NCBI GenBank assembly: GCA_019426215.1
Contig: CM033400.1
Location: forward strand, 24,350,568-24,414,567
Direction: 5' to 3'
Length of the DNA: 64,000 nucleotides
DNA from: Buddleja alternifolia
Taxonomy: Eukaryota; Streptophyta; Magnoliopsida; Lamiales; Scrophulariaceae
In this document: positions 32,149 to 43,614 of the stretch, in pieces
How positions within the stretch are numbered: the first letter of the stretch is position 1
Layout: each line of letters opens with the position of its first letter
Position numbers and translations under genes: made by a program
The notes under the pieces: generated by a model
What the model saw: the letters and a program-made list of their open reading frames with translations, nothing else
Told to the model about the DNA's origin: nothing
Databases searched by the model: none

Positions 32149-33490
32149 AGATAGAAGAAATGTACGAGAGAGTGGATAAAGCGAATCGAAGAGTGGAGCA
32201 CCCGAGGGAGAATGTGATACCTACCTCGGCATTGATGGCAAAGCATAGGCCTTTTTCCGAATAGATATTGAGAGAGGCTCCACCAAAATCGTTCAAAATG
32301 CCTAATTTCTCGACATTCGACGGAACGGGTGATCCTAAACCTCATTTGACCTCGTTTGAAATGCCTATGACGTTGTATCATCAGACCGATGCAGTGAACG
32401 CAAAGATGTTTGTTACAATGCTGGTAGGGCGGCACAAGATTGGTTCACGAGTCAAAGGCCGGGGACCATTGTGTCATACACACAATTGGTTAAGAAGTTT
32501 AACAAAAAGGCCAAGAAATCTATCTCGGCAATGATGAACTTGAAACAAGGCTCGTCAGAAAGCTTACGTGATTTCGTATACCGATTCAACCAAGAGGTTC
32601 TTGAGATTCCAGAGTTAACCCATGAGCTTACTGTTACCTTTTTGTTGCTTGCATTGAAGAGGGGACCTTTAGCGTCGGCACTAGCCCGTCACACTCCACG
32701 AGATCAGGAGGAACTAATGCAGATCCAAGAACAATGCATCAATGAAGAAGAGATGAATTTGTCAAAAGACGAGAGCTTCACCCTGAACGATCGAAAAGAT
32801 CGAAAGGATCGTAACAGTGATCGGACTGAGGGATCGAGGTTAGAAAAAAACCATGAACGACCCCGCCGATATGCTAAATACGACTAATATACGCTTCTAA
32901 ATGCTCCGCATACTAGGGCATTACTTTCTATTTAAATGCACAATGTTAATGCAATCCAATGGCCAAAACCATTTCGTGCGGGCACGAAGAAAAATCCCAA
33001 TAAATATTGTGAATTTCACAAAGATAAGGCGCACGATACAGAGGATTGCTATCAGCTAAAGGATGAAATTGAGCATTTGATAAAGTTGGGCTGTTTAAAT
33101 GACTTCATTGATCGTGCTCTAGCGGATGTAAGAGCCCCCGGGGCCCACTACAAAATAGAGCTAAGACGATCTCGAAGCCGATCTTGGGAGAGAGATCAAC
33201 GAAGCTGTCGAGGCGATAGGATGAATGAAGGGTCCCGCGAAAGTGAGCATCGGAGAGGTGAAGATAATCGGTGTTATGATAATTATTGATATAGTAGTCA
33301 TAATCGTTACTATAACAATCATCGTCGCAACGACGATCATGAGAGGAATGATCCGAGGAATGAGAATATTCGTGGAAAAGAACCGAGAGAGCGTCGGGAT
33401 CAAAACCTAGCAAATCGAGGTGAAATACATGTGATTGCGGGCGGTCCTATCGATAGAGATTCGTCTAATTCGAGGAAAAGGCTCGCCTGA
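32149..33490 (+). pseudogene. Gypsy-2 Gag, C-terminal part
   Basis: Resuming after the insertion, the retrotransposon gag domain reads 'KSFKMPNFSTFDGTGDPKPHL', 'TMLVG', then after a frame change near 32430 'VSYTQLVKKFNKKAKKS', 'QGSSESLRDFVYRFN'. A CX2HX4HX4C knuckle (CEFHKDKAHDTEDC, about 33009-33050) binds nucleic acid. In-frame stops occur at about 32260, 32885, 32933, 33287 and 33488. A highly charged Arg-rich tail follows the knuckle. Confidence 0.85.
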
Positions 33491-33493
33491 CAA

Positions 33494-34222
33494 ATGCGTT
33501 CGAAATATTATCATTCTGAACCAATGAAATTCTTATCGGTGGGTTATGATGATCCACCAATCACCTTTGATGATCGAGATTACGAGGGGATGATTGTACC
33601 ACATAACGATCCCATGGTTGTTACTATGGATGTGGCAAATTATGATGTACATAAGGTTCTGGTGGATACGGGTAGTTCGGCTGATATTATTTTTTGGGAT
33701 GTTCTACAAAAAATGGAATTGGGAAATATAGCTTTAAAAATGGTGAATACTCCGTTGATGGGGTTTACTGGGTCTCAGATTATGCCAAAGGGGTCTGTGG
33801 AGCTCGATGTATCCCTGGGTTCGGCACCGAATCGGAAGACGATGAGGGCAACATTTTTGGTGGTAGACACTCCATTTGCCTATAATATGATTATGGGCAG
33901 GCCGATGTTGAACAAATTTGGTGCAATTGTGTCAACACCTCACCTTAAGATGAAGTTCAAAACTAGAGACGGAATCGGAGAGGTTCGTGGAAATCAGCTC
34001 GAAGCACGTCAATGTTATACTACTTCTTTGAGGCCGGAGTCTGGGAAGAAGCGTAAGAGAGAAGTAACGAGGGTGCATTTAATTGATCATGATACAGAGA
34101 TTCTGATGAAGCAGCTGGATAAGAAGCAGAAGAGGGAAGATACGCGAGTGCAGCCTGTAGAACATAAAACGATTCAACTTTTTGAAGATGATCCGGAGAA
34201 GACAATGCGGATTGGAGGATAG
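33494..34222 (+). CDS. Gypsy-2 protease region
   Basis: An open frame of 242 codons with the retropepsin site 'VLVDTGSSADIIFW', 'NTPLMGFTGSQ' and 'YNMIMGRPMLNKFGAIVSTPHLKMKF'. It continues the Gag frame and ends in a TAG at 34220-34222, directly followed in frame by the RT. The protease would process Gag-Pol. A charged spacer with 'EVTRVHLIDHD' follows the catalytic domain. Confidence 0.9.
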   Translation: MRSKYYHSEPMKFLSVGYDDPPITFDDRDYEGMIVPHNDPMVVTMDVANYDVHKVLVDTGSSADIIFWDVLQKMELGNIALKMVNTPLMGFTGSQIMPKGSVELDVSLGSAPNRKTMRATFLVVDTPFAYNMIMGRPMLNKFGAIVSTPHLKMKFKTRDGIGEVRGNQLEARQCYTTSLRPESGKKRKREVTRVHLIDHDTEILMKQLDKKQKREDTRVQPVEHKTIQLFEDDPEKTMRIGG

Positions 34223-36545
34223 TTGGATTGGGAATTGGAGGTGAAATTGGTGAAGTTTTTGAGGAAAAACTCGGATATCTTTGCATGGAAGGCAGCTGAT
34301 TTTCAAGGAATTGATCCTACGGTTATTGAATATCGTTTGAACGTTGACCCCAATGCCAAACCAGTTCGACAGAAACGAAGGAATTTTGGGCCTGATAGGG
34401 ATGCTATCATAGAAGAAGAAGTAAAGAAACACCTAGATGTAGGCTATATCAATGAAATTCAATTTACTGATTGGCTATCTAATGTAGTTCTTGTACCAAA
34501 AGCCAGAAACAAGTGGCGTATGTGTACTGATTTTACCGATCTTAATAAAGTTTGCCCTCGGGACCCCTACCCTTTGCCTCGTATAGATTTGTTAGTTGAT
34601 TCTACTGCAAGTTGTGCTTTGTTAAGTATGATGGATGCTTACCAAGGGTTTAATCAAATAATGATGGCCAAAGAAGATCGTGATAAAACTTCTTTCGTTA
34701 CAGCACGAGGTGTTTATTGTTATAATATCATGCCTTTTGGGTTGAGAAACTCAGGAGCGACATACCAACGACTCGTGAATATGATGTTCGCTAAGGAGAT
34801 AGGTAAAACAATGGAAGTATATGTCGATGATATGCTGGTGAAAAGTGTAAAAGAGGCAGATCATCTGGATCATCTGAGGAAGTTGTTTGAGATCATGAAA
34901 CAATACGGGATGAATTTGAACCCTCACAAATGTACTTTTGGGGTACGAGGAGATAAATTCTTAGGGTACATGGTCACCGAAAGAGGAATCGAGGCAAATC
35001 CTGAAAAGATCGAGGCTATACTCAACATGGTGTCGCCGAAAGATTTGAAAGATGTTCAGAAACTGACAGGTCGTATGGCAAGTTTAAATAGATTCATCTC
35101 AAGGTCAGCCGATAAGGGATTGCATTTCTTCAAAGTTTTAAGGAAGGTAAAAAATTTTGTATGGAATGAAGAATGCGAAAAGGCATTTCAAGAGTTAAAA
35201 GCGTATCTAACTTCACCTCCGCTGCTAACAAAGCCAGTGTATGGGGAACCACTTTATCTGTACCTAGCAGTGTCGTTGGAAGCAATAAGTGCTGTGTTGG
35301 TACGAGACATCGAGGGTGATCATCGTCCGGTATATTATGTGAGTAAAATGATGCAGGGAGCAGAGTTGAATTACTTGCATATTGAAAAATGGGCATTGGC
35401 CCTCGTTACCTCAGCACAAAAATTACGACCCTATTTCCAGTCTCATCAAATTGTGGTCTTAACGGATCAACCTCTGAGGCAAATCTTGGCCAAACCTGAT
35501 GTGTCGGGTAGACTTATCAAATGGGCCATAGAGTTGGGCGAATTCAGTATTGAATACCGAAGTCGAACAGCGGTCAAGGCCCAAGTAATAGCTGACTTCT
35601 TAGTGGAAATGGCAGAGACGGGAGCAGAAGTTGTTTCAATAGTAGAGTCGGTGGGAACTTGGATTTTGCATGTGGATGGTTCGTCCATGACAAGACGCGG
35701 CGGAGCGGGGGTGTGGCTTTGTTCACCCGATGGAGCGGATATGGAGTTTGCAATTAAGCTGAATTTTGATGTAACGAATAATGAAGCGGAGTATGAAGCT
35801 TTGATTGCAGGATTAAAGATGGCAAAGGAGCTAGACATAAAGAGTATTAAGGTGTATACAGATTCGCAATTGGTGGCAAAACAGGTAGTGGAAACATACG
35901 AAGCACGAGAAAAAACAATGGTAAAATACTTGGCTAAGGTAAAAGAGTTGATGCAGAAGTTTGAACAAGTGGAATTATGTCAGATACCAAGGGAAGAAAA
36001 TGACCGTGCAGATGCGTTGTCAAAATTTGCGAATCAAATAAAAGGATCTAAGTGTCGTAAGGTTACACTCTTAATAACGGACCATTCTGAGATCGAACCC
36101 CCGATGATGGTTGTTCCAATAGATGAAGAACCAAGTTGGATGGACGCGATATTGGACTACCCCTCCCGAGGTAAATTGCCTGATGACAGGATGGAAGCAC
36201 GGAGAGTAAAAATTAGAGCAGTGAGGTTCACAATTCTTAATAATATGCTTTATAAACGATCCGTTGGTGGACCGTTGCTTCGTTGTTTGAAAGATGCGGA
36301 GGCACTATATGTGCTGCAAGAAATACACGAGGGAAGTTGTGGTAATCACTCGGCAGGAAGATCGTTAGCTCAAAAGATAACGAGACAAGGATATTTTTGG
36401 CCCACACTAGTGAGAGATGCACATAAATTTGTTAAGAAATGCAGAGCATGTCAGCTTCATTCTAATGAAATCCACCAACCAGGGAAACCCATGGAGGTGA
36501 TAAAAATTGCCTACCCATTTGATCAATGGGGTATTGACATATTAG
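34223..36545 (+). CDS. Gypsy-2 reverse transcriptase, RNase H domains and integrase N-terminus
   Basis: A long uninterrupted frame. RT: 'KWRMCTDFTDLNKVCPRDPYPLP' and catalytic 'YVDDMLVKS' (about 34819-34845). A connection/first RNase H-like region follows ('LLTKPVYGEPLYLYLAVS'). Then a second RNase H: 'ILHVDGSSMTRRGGAGVWL', 'TNNEAEYEALIAGL', 'VYTDSQLVAKQV', 'REENDRADALSKFA'. Integrase zinc-binding: 'IHEGSCGNHSAGRSLAQKI...CRACQ', then 'FDQWGIDILG'. Two RNase H-like domains are known for the Tat clade. The frame departs from the family at a candidate intron starting at 36546. Confidence 0.95.
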
Positions 36546-36619
36546 GTAAAGAAATTTTGGATCCTAAAAATCCTGATTCGTTATATTAAATAGAAAAATA
36601 AACAATTTGATGATTGTAG
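36546..36619 (+). other. candidate intron 1 in the Gypsy-2 integrase (74 nt)
   Basis: It begins GTAAAG and ends TTGTAG, and is AT-rich. Removing exactly 36546-36619 joins 'WGIDIL' to 'GPFPPTQGQKKF' in frame, the expected integrase sequence. It contains stop codons if retained. Confidence 0.7.
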
Positions 36620-37514
36620 GACCATTTCCTCCTACACAAGGTCAAAAGAAATTCATTATTGTGGCGGTGGAACACTTCACAAAGTGGATTGAAGCTGAAG
36701 CCGTGGCTCGTATTACGGAAAAAGTTATTATGGACTTCGTGTGGAAAAACATTGTTTGCAGGTTAAGGCGATAAAATGTGTATATGTAGTATACAATAAC
36801 GATGTGTATGTATGTACTAATGGAAAAACATTGGTTGCAAATTTGGCAATCCGAGAGTTTTGATTTCAGACAATGGAACTCAATTCAATGGGAAAATCTT
36901 AACAGCTTGGTGTCGTGAATTAAAGATTCAACAGAATTTTACATCGATGGGTCATCCTCAAGCCAACGGATTAACTGAGGTGGCAAATAGAATCTTGCTT
37001 CAACACCTAAAGACCAGATTGGATGGTGGACGAGGTGCCTAGGCAGATGAGTTGCCAGGAATAATTTGGGCATACAGAACGACTCCGCGTTCCTCGACAG
37101 GTGAGACACCATTTTGCCTGGTGTATGGTTCCGAGGCGGTAATTACTGCGGAGATCGGAATGGCTACGCACCATGTGAGTTCATACGTTCCGAGTGAAAA
37201 CACGGAAGCTAGGATGTTCGAACTTGAGGTGGTGGAAGAAATCAGAGAACGAGCTTATGCAAATATCCTCAAGCAAAAGTGCTATGGCGAGAGCATACAA
37301 CAAGCGAGTGAAAGAAAGGTCATTTCAAGTAGGGGATCTTGTTTTAAAGAAAGTAGAGGTATCGAGGCATGTCAAGAAGCTAGAGGCAACGTGGGAAGGG
37401 CCGTACAAGGTGATAAAAGTTACTAAAAGTATGACGTATAGATTACAAGATTTGGAAGGTAAAGAACTGCCTCGACCTTGGAATATTAGTAATCTCAGAA
37501 AATTCTATGCTTAG
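36620..37514 (+). pseudogene. Gypsy-2 integrase core and C-terminus
   Basis: It contains 'IIVAVEHFTKWIEAE', then a second intron-like insertion, then 'LISDNGTQFNG' (second catalytic Asp) and 'HPQANGLTEVANR' (Glu of D,D-35-E). The C-terminus has 'WAYRTTPRSSTGETPFCLVYGSEAVI', 'SFQVGDLVLKKV' and 'LEATWEGPYKVIKV', ending 'NISNLRKFYA'. The first Asp is in 'WGIDIL' upstream of intron 1. Lesions: TAG at about 37040 and a frameshift near 37280. Confidence 0.88.
36762..36840 (+). other. candidate intron 2 in the Gypsy-2 integrase (79 nt)
   Basis: It starts GTTAAG, has a plant branch-point-like TACTAAT at 36815-36821, and ends TTGCAA where TTGCAG would be expected. Exact removal gives 'WKNIVC-RFGNPRVLISDNG' in frame. 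The last 19 nt (36822-36840) nearly duplicate the 19 nt before the donor (36743-36761). Confidence 0.6.
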
Positions 37515-37868
37515 ATTATATGATGTTTGAGCACAATGAATTGTGATTTGTCATATCGAATTCTGTAAATAGATATGAAATATTATTTGTCACATCAAAT
37601 TCTATAAACAGATTCGAGTGTTATATCGATTCGTAAATACTGTCTAACAAGAAACGATTCAAATAAAGGAGTACGTAATTTTGAATATAAGGTCGGTTTA
37701 TAACAGTTAAAAATTTTCATAAGCCGAGTTCGATAAGGAATATAAGCATTACGATCTGAAATGGAATATAAGCATTACGATTTGATATAACAATAAAAAC
37801 AAAATGATTGGATAATTCAACAAAATAGTTCTAATTCCAAAAGAAATTTTTAAACAAGTCGGAGACGA

Positions 37869-40409
37869 CTAACGATCTTGGATTCTGCCCCGATCCTCAC
37901 CAACATGTGAAACTGTAGCATCAAGTTCGCGTTGGAAAGAGGTGCTGGCATGAGTTTCGTCAGGTTCAAATCCCAGAGACCGAACTATGTTGTTGAATTC
38001 GGGGAAGTTGATATAATCAAACTCGTCATCTGGGGTTAAGGATGGACGAATGAGATCCATATTGACATAGTCACGTTTAAACTCGTCGGGGTTAACACCA
38101 ACATTGAACCCACCGATCTGCTTTAGATAGTCTATGGCCTTGTAGAAACTGTCTCTTTAATCGTCTATGGCTCGAGAAATGATGATGTCATCGAACTGGG
38201 TTGAACGGACAAAGTCTTTTACCCCGTTCAGTTGAGCATCTTGAAGCTTAGCTGCAAAGTTGGGGCTAGAAATGAATTCTTTAACTCCCAGTTCGTAAGC
38301 TTTACGACGTTCGGACTTTAACAGATGTTCGAAATCTAAAAGCTTCGCCCTGAGATCTCGATTTTCAGCCTGAATGTTTGTCTTGTCGACCTGGAGTTGA
38401 GTGGACTTGGCCTTTTCGAGGTCCAAGCTCTTGCAAACTGTATCGAGCTCAGTTTGGACAGAGGCCAATTTTTTTCGGTCTTCCTCATTGGTTTTCAACT
38501 CGACAGTTATTTGTTCCTTGTAATCCTCGAGCTCTCTCTCGGTGGACGAACCGATATCTTTATGGTGGTCACTGTTGAGAGTGAGTTGATGGATGCACAA
38601 GGCAAGCTAGACATTAAAATGAAATTAGTTTGGGAGATTAAAAGAATCGACATTAACGAAGTGAATAAAATTACCTTGGAAAGCAGAGCGAAGGCATGTT
38701 TCTCCACCCAAGGATGGGAATGGTTCAACATTGCCAGCTTGTCCCGAGGCAGCAAGGAATGGCTCATCATTTTAAGAGTCGTGCTCGACCCTTCAGCACC
38801 AAGGACGTTGCTATCCTCGTATATTCTCCACTCAGGCTGGATCGGAGTAGAGTTGGGTCGGGGTGGTGGACGATCCACAATATTGCACTGCATGTAATCC
38901 TGAAGGCGAAGACTCTCTAGTTTGTCCATGGCCTCCAGCATGTCAGCGTCGTTTCCCACTGGTCAAAGACCTTGAGTCAGAGCCTTCGAGGTGGAAGGAG
39001 CTTGTGACGAGGGAGGGATAGATGGAGGAGGTGGCACTTGCGTTGAGGAAGAGGGTATGGAGCCCTCGCTGACCTCATAATGCCCTATTTTCGGACGAGG
39101 ATGAAGACCGCCATCACCCGGTTGAGCTGGTAACGCCGAAACAAAGTCGGTTACGTCGGGCTCATGTACATCGGGGTCGCGTTGCGATGATGATGCCGAC
39201 AAACTCTAGAGGGCGGACGAAGGTTCAATTTGTGGGTTGTCCGGTTCAGTGATCGGATGGAGGATCGATGAGGTTGGGTCGAACCGGCTGCCCCTTGTTT
39301 ACGAGCAGCTGCAGCAGCCTTCTTTGCTGCTTCTTGTTCGTCAATCAATTTGCGGCTCATTCGGGCTTTGCGAGTGGCCATCCCTACAAAAGTTACAAAA
39401 TTTCAGAATCTTATAGAAATTATTAGTATTAAATTTACTATGCAGATATCTTTACCAACGTCCCTGACGGGGTTCACATTAGCAGCACTTAGTCCACAAG
39501 CTCGTAAAACGGACTCACGGACTAGTGAGGTCTTATAATACCACTCGAGGATGTCGTTGAATTTTTCGAGTGAGATGGTAGGATTTGGAACTCTTACGAG
39601 TTTGGTGGGAACATTCAAATTCCACTTACGACTCACCGACCAAGACTCGCCTCGAGGAGGAGCAATAAAAAAATACTTATCCTTCCAAGATCCGAAAGAC
39701 GAACTAGGATAAGCTTGGAGTCGGTGATGTTTTTGAGGGGAGAGAAAATAAAAACCTTGTTCGGTAACCTTCGTACATCGTTGAAATTTGAAAAGGCAAT
39801 TAAAGTTTGCAACATCGGCAGGGGAGTTGTAGGAAGTCATTAAAACGATAAAATATGCGAGATGTCGATATGAATTCGGTAATAGCTGAGTGGGGCACAG
39901 ACGAAGAAATTAGAGAATAGAAATGATGGCGGGATGAAGAGGGAATCTAAGTCCGGCCATCAAATGAGCGATGTGAAAGGTGCGAAAACCTATTGGAGGC
40001 CGATGTAAACGGTCATTGGGGCCGGGAATTACTATACGGTAATTGGTAGGAATGTGATATTTAGTTTTATTTCGGCAACTTTAACCTCGTTTAGGGAGGA
40101 CGTGGTTTGCAACCATGTAATGCGGTGAATATGGGAAAGAGTTGGGAAAAGATTTGAATTAGGATCGTCTCCACCCTCGTAATCCGCATACGAGGCTGGA
40201 GCGAGCTGATCCTCGAGGACTTCAGTAGGCTCGAGAGTATCCGATTTACCCTCATCGGAGGAGGAATCTGACTCGGAGCTCGAACTGTCTTCCGAGCTAC
40301 TATCGGTACTAACCCTAGGAGCTTGAATTTGAGTTAATGTTTCCTCAGTTCCTTCTACGTCGGAATCCTCCAAAATGTCTACTATCTCATTTATGGGATC
40401 TAGAGCCAT
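37869..40409 (-). pseudogene. Gypsy-2 antisense gene (putative gypsy-type transposon domain plus coiled coil)
   Basis: The minus-strand ATG is at 40409. The first part is acidic and Ser-rich. Around 40030-39860 is a domain with 'DRLHRPPIGFRTFHIAHLMAGLRFPLHPAI', matching the plant 'putative gypsy type transposon' family (Transposase_28 type). Next comes 'GFYFLSPQKHHRL...SWKDKYFFIAPPRG' (39780-39640), a Lys/Ala-rich basic segment (39381-39290), a proline/serine linker, and a long coiled coil with 'ELDTVCKSLDLEKAKS' and 'KEFISSPNFAAKLQDAQLNGVKDFVRS' (38600-38157). Frame changes between pieces fit introns plus decay. It is convergent with pol; role unknown. Confidence 0.7.
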
Positions 40410-40856
40410 GTGTAGAAAAATAGCAAGAGAGAAGTACTATACCTAAACAAAGCGGCTGACGATACAGATGAATATAGACGAGTCGGATGAATTTACTCCC
40501 TAAACTCACGAACGATCGAGATGAAGATGTACGACGCAGATGAATCTCTTTTAGCAGGAATTTATGAAGGGTAAAAAGGATTAAAATGTCGAAACAGTTT
40601 ATATAGTAAGGTAAAAATGGGACATGGACGGTTTAGATCAATTCAGTCGTTTCTAATTAGACGGCTCGAATGAGGTGACGTTTCGGATTGATGATCTGTT
40701 ATCGAAAATAACACCCTACAGAAGTAATAATTACTGCGGCGAGCGTGTATATGTCCGAGCATTTATTGCTTTCCCAGCTTGTCGTCTAACTCGTTACTTC
40801 GTCACTGATTTATGAAAATTCAAGATAAATTATATACATTTTCATCATCACTAACG

Positions 40857-40871
40857 AAGTGGGGGACTTAA
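40857..40871 (+). promoter_or_regulatory. Gypsy-2 polypurine tract
   Basis: AAGTGGGGGACTTAA directly before the 3' LTR. Confidence 0.75.
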
Positions 40872-41571
40872 TGATACACTGAAAGTATACTATTAAGAGG
40901 GCCAACCTTTTTTGATCACCTCATTACCTCGTAGCGTATGATATGACGATACTATGTGATCCTTAAAACGAACAGATGCGTATCTTTATCGGTTCGTTAG
41001 CATGTTTTTATTATGCCGTGTACGGTGTAGATGAACGATCCATGGGATATAAGGCCATATTTGCACTATGGATCCCTATCGAGCCTCAAAATTGTAAAAC
41101 ACTACAAGATCCGCGTGTTCCTTCCATTCGGGTAGGGTTAACCCGTACCCGACCCTAAAAGATACGATCCTGGCCGTTCACTAATAACATGTGGCGTTAT
41201 TTGAGGAGATCATCTAGCTGGCAGAATAGTATTCATACAATGTGGATGAACACTATAAATACCCGCATTTATGAATGAAAAAGGGGGACGACAACATTTA
41301 ATACATTCGTTAATTTGCTCATACCTTCGTATTCAGACTAAGATTAGACAGTACGATCCTTTATATAAATTTGGATATCTCGTATTACGAATCATCTTTA
41401 CGATAGGAAATTCATACATAAATTAGGAACTACGTTAGACTTGATCCCTAAGTGGTACGTAGGCAGCTCGATTCATCGGGTGCAGTCTATAATCTTCGTT
41501 TAGTTACATTTTGGTTCGTTTCGCGAGGTCGTCCAGACTGAGAAGATAGGATTAATTTTCGACCTAGATCA
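40872..41571 (+). mobile_element. Gypsy-2 3' LTR
   Basis: TGATACACTG...CTAGATCA. Its TATAAAT (41254-41260) lies about 420 bp upstream of the LEA ATG in the same direction, so it could supply read-through transcription into the LEA remnant. Confidence 0.95.
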
Positions 41572-41746
41572 ATATATATATATATATACACCTCCACTCT
41601 CACTCTTTCAATTGATATTATGAATATAAATATATACAAGAAATCTAGGTAGCTAGTGGTTAACATATATTGGGGCTTAGAGAATGGAGTTGTTTGTGGT
41701 GTGTCTTACGGCAGTGGCGCCGGAGGAGTGGAGCTGGGGCCACGAG

Positions 41747-42178
41747 CAAGGACGGATTTACGGGGGTCAACCCCCCCCCCCCCCCCGAGATTTTAAAAAT
41801 TTTCTAAAGGGTAATTTTATGATATGGCCCCCCAAGAATATATAATTTTCCTTTTACATGCATCACTAATATTAAATTTGGTGAAGTTGGAAAAAGGCAT
41901 GGGTATATGGATGTGGGGAGAGTGTGGATTCAAATCCCAACCCCACTTTTATTGCCTTTTTATTTTTAAAAGCCCCACTTTTCACTTTTTAATTGTAAGT
42001 TAGTTTTCTTTTTCTTTTCTTTTTTTTTTGACACTTGGTTGTTTTTATTTCACTTATCTATTAATTAAAGCAAAAATAAGTTTGACTATATACTTATAAT
42101 TAAATATTAATTTTTTTTTGTTAATGATACTTCGCCCCCCCCCCCCCCCCAAACAATAAATTCCTGGATTCGTCCCTG
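41747..42178. mobile_element. hAT-like MITE in LEA exon 1
   Basis: A 432-bp element with imperfect terminal inverted repeats (CAAGGACGGATTTACGG and, inverted from the right end, CAGGGACGAATCCAGGA). The 8-bp target duplications are GCCACGAG (41739-41746) and GCCATGAG (42179-42186). It has poly(C) runs near both ends. Excising it with one duplication restores the LEA frame through the junction. Confidence 0.85.
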
Positions 42179-42316
42179 GCCATGAGACGGCTGAGCAATT
42201 CAATCTGGCCACTGGAAATTTGAAGACGCGGCCCTAAGAGGCGGAGCACTCTGATTGTTGGGTTGATTGTGTTATCAATAAGTTCTCCCACTAACCCATT
42301 CTCATATAATTACTTG

Positions 42317-42767
42317 GGCTATGTTTGGACGTGTTTTGATTTCATTTTCAATCATCATTTTCTAAAATTTATAGGAGAATGAGTTTTTAATTTTTGTGTG
42401 AGAAAAGTGAGAAAAAGTAGGTGTGTTTGGTTGTGTTTTTAAAAATTGTTGAAATTGGTGATTGTGATGCGTGAAATGATTGAAAAGTAATGATTAGATG
42501 AATAGTGTTGGATTGAAAAATTTAAAGGTGAGGAGGGAGAAAGGTTTAACAAATTGTAAGAAGATGAGAAAGAAAAGTGATAAAAAGAAATTGTGAGATA
42601 AATGATGTAAAATGTAATTTTAAAGAATGATTGAAATTTATTGGAAACGTAAAAACAAGAATGAAAATGAAAATATTTTCAGTTAAAACAGTGTAAAGTT
42701 TGTATTTTCATTTTCCGATAAAAATGAAAATGAAAAAAGTAATTTGAAAACACAAACAAACAGGGCC
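42317..42767. mobile_element. Tourist/Harbinger-like MITE in LEA intron 1
   Basis: A 451-bp element with termini GGCTATGTTTGGACGTGTTT and (inverted) GGCCCTGTTTGTTTGTGTTT, and 3-bp flanking duplications TTG (42314-42316 and 42768-42770). No coding capacity. Superfamily is inferred from the 3-bp duplication and terminus. Confidence 0.7.
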
Positions 42768-42776
42768 TTGGCTTTT

Positions 42777-42780
<4 letters not shown>

Positions 42781-42815
<35 letters not shown>
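42781..42815. repeat. (TA)n microsatellite
   Basis: About 17 TA units in LEA intron 1 immediately beside the MITE. Confidence 0.95.
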
Positions 42816-42818
<3 letters not shown>

Positions 42819-43614
42819 ATTTAAACTCTCTATAATTGTTTGATCAAAAAATTCTAATCCAGATCCGGTCTGATAGTCATACTTAAGAAGATAAAAAAGA
42901 AAGTTATTTAGTACTTGTCCTAGAACATTTTTTATCAAAGAAAAACTAACTTGGAGTGGGGCATATATAGATCTTGTAGGCTAGTCTTTATTAATCTAAA
43001 AAAATCATAACACAGTTTACAATTTTTCACAGATATGTGGGTCATTATAATGATGTTGGATTTTCTATTTTTAAACCTTTTTATATCTGTTACGTGTATA
43101 AAATATTCTCAAGGCATTAACTTTATACACCCTCCAAATGAGAATAGTGTTATACCAAATTAAAGAAATTGCTAAGAATTTAGTTTCATTAAAACATTCT
43201 ATTTGTATTTATGTATGAATGTGATTTCAGGGGATTTGGATTGAATACTGCAAAAGATGTAGCTCAAATGTTCATGGGGAAAGCCAAGGATTACGCTTCA
43301 AAATCAACAAATACTTTGAACTCTGCTGCATATGATGACTTGATCATATATTTCTCCTAATACGAATCCAAAAATATCAAATTTAATGAAAATGAATGTT
43401 TTTCTTGCAGAAACATCGGAATACGCTTCCGATAAGGCCAACAATGCCCGCGAACCCATTTCGGGTTTCGCCAGTGGCCAAGGATAAAGCAAAAGACAAG
43501 GCTATTAATTTTGATGCTTATGCTCATGCACATTATGATGAAGCAGCTCGAGCCATGAACATGGCTTCGGGTATGGCCGGTAACACCAAGGATGCGGCTA
43601 AAGATAAACCATAT

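Larger units (their letters stand above)
26922..41571 (+). mobile_element. Gypsy-2: Ty3/gypsy (Tat-type) retrotransposon with antisense gene
   Basis: A 14,650-bp element with LTRs of 702 and 700 bp, TG..CA ends and a 5-bp duplication ATATA (26917-26921 and 41572-41576; low complexity). Order: Gag (split by another element), protease, RT, RNase H domains, integrase, then an antisense gene before the 3' LTR. The apparent second RNase H and the antisense gene place it in the Tat clade. Coding is interrupted by several in-frame stops. Confidence 0.95.
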
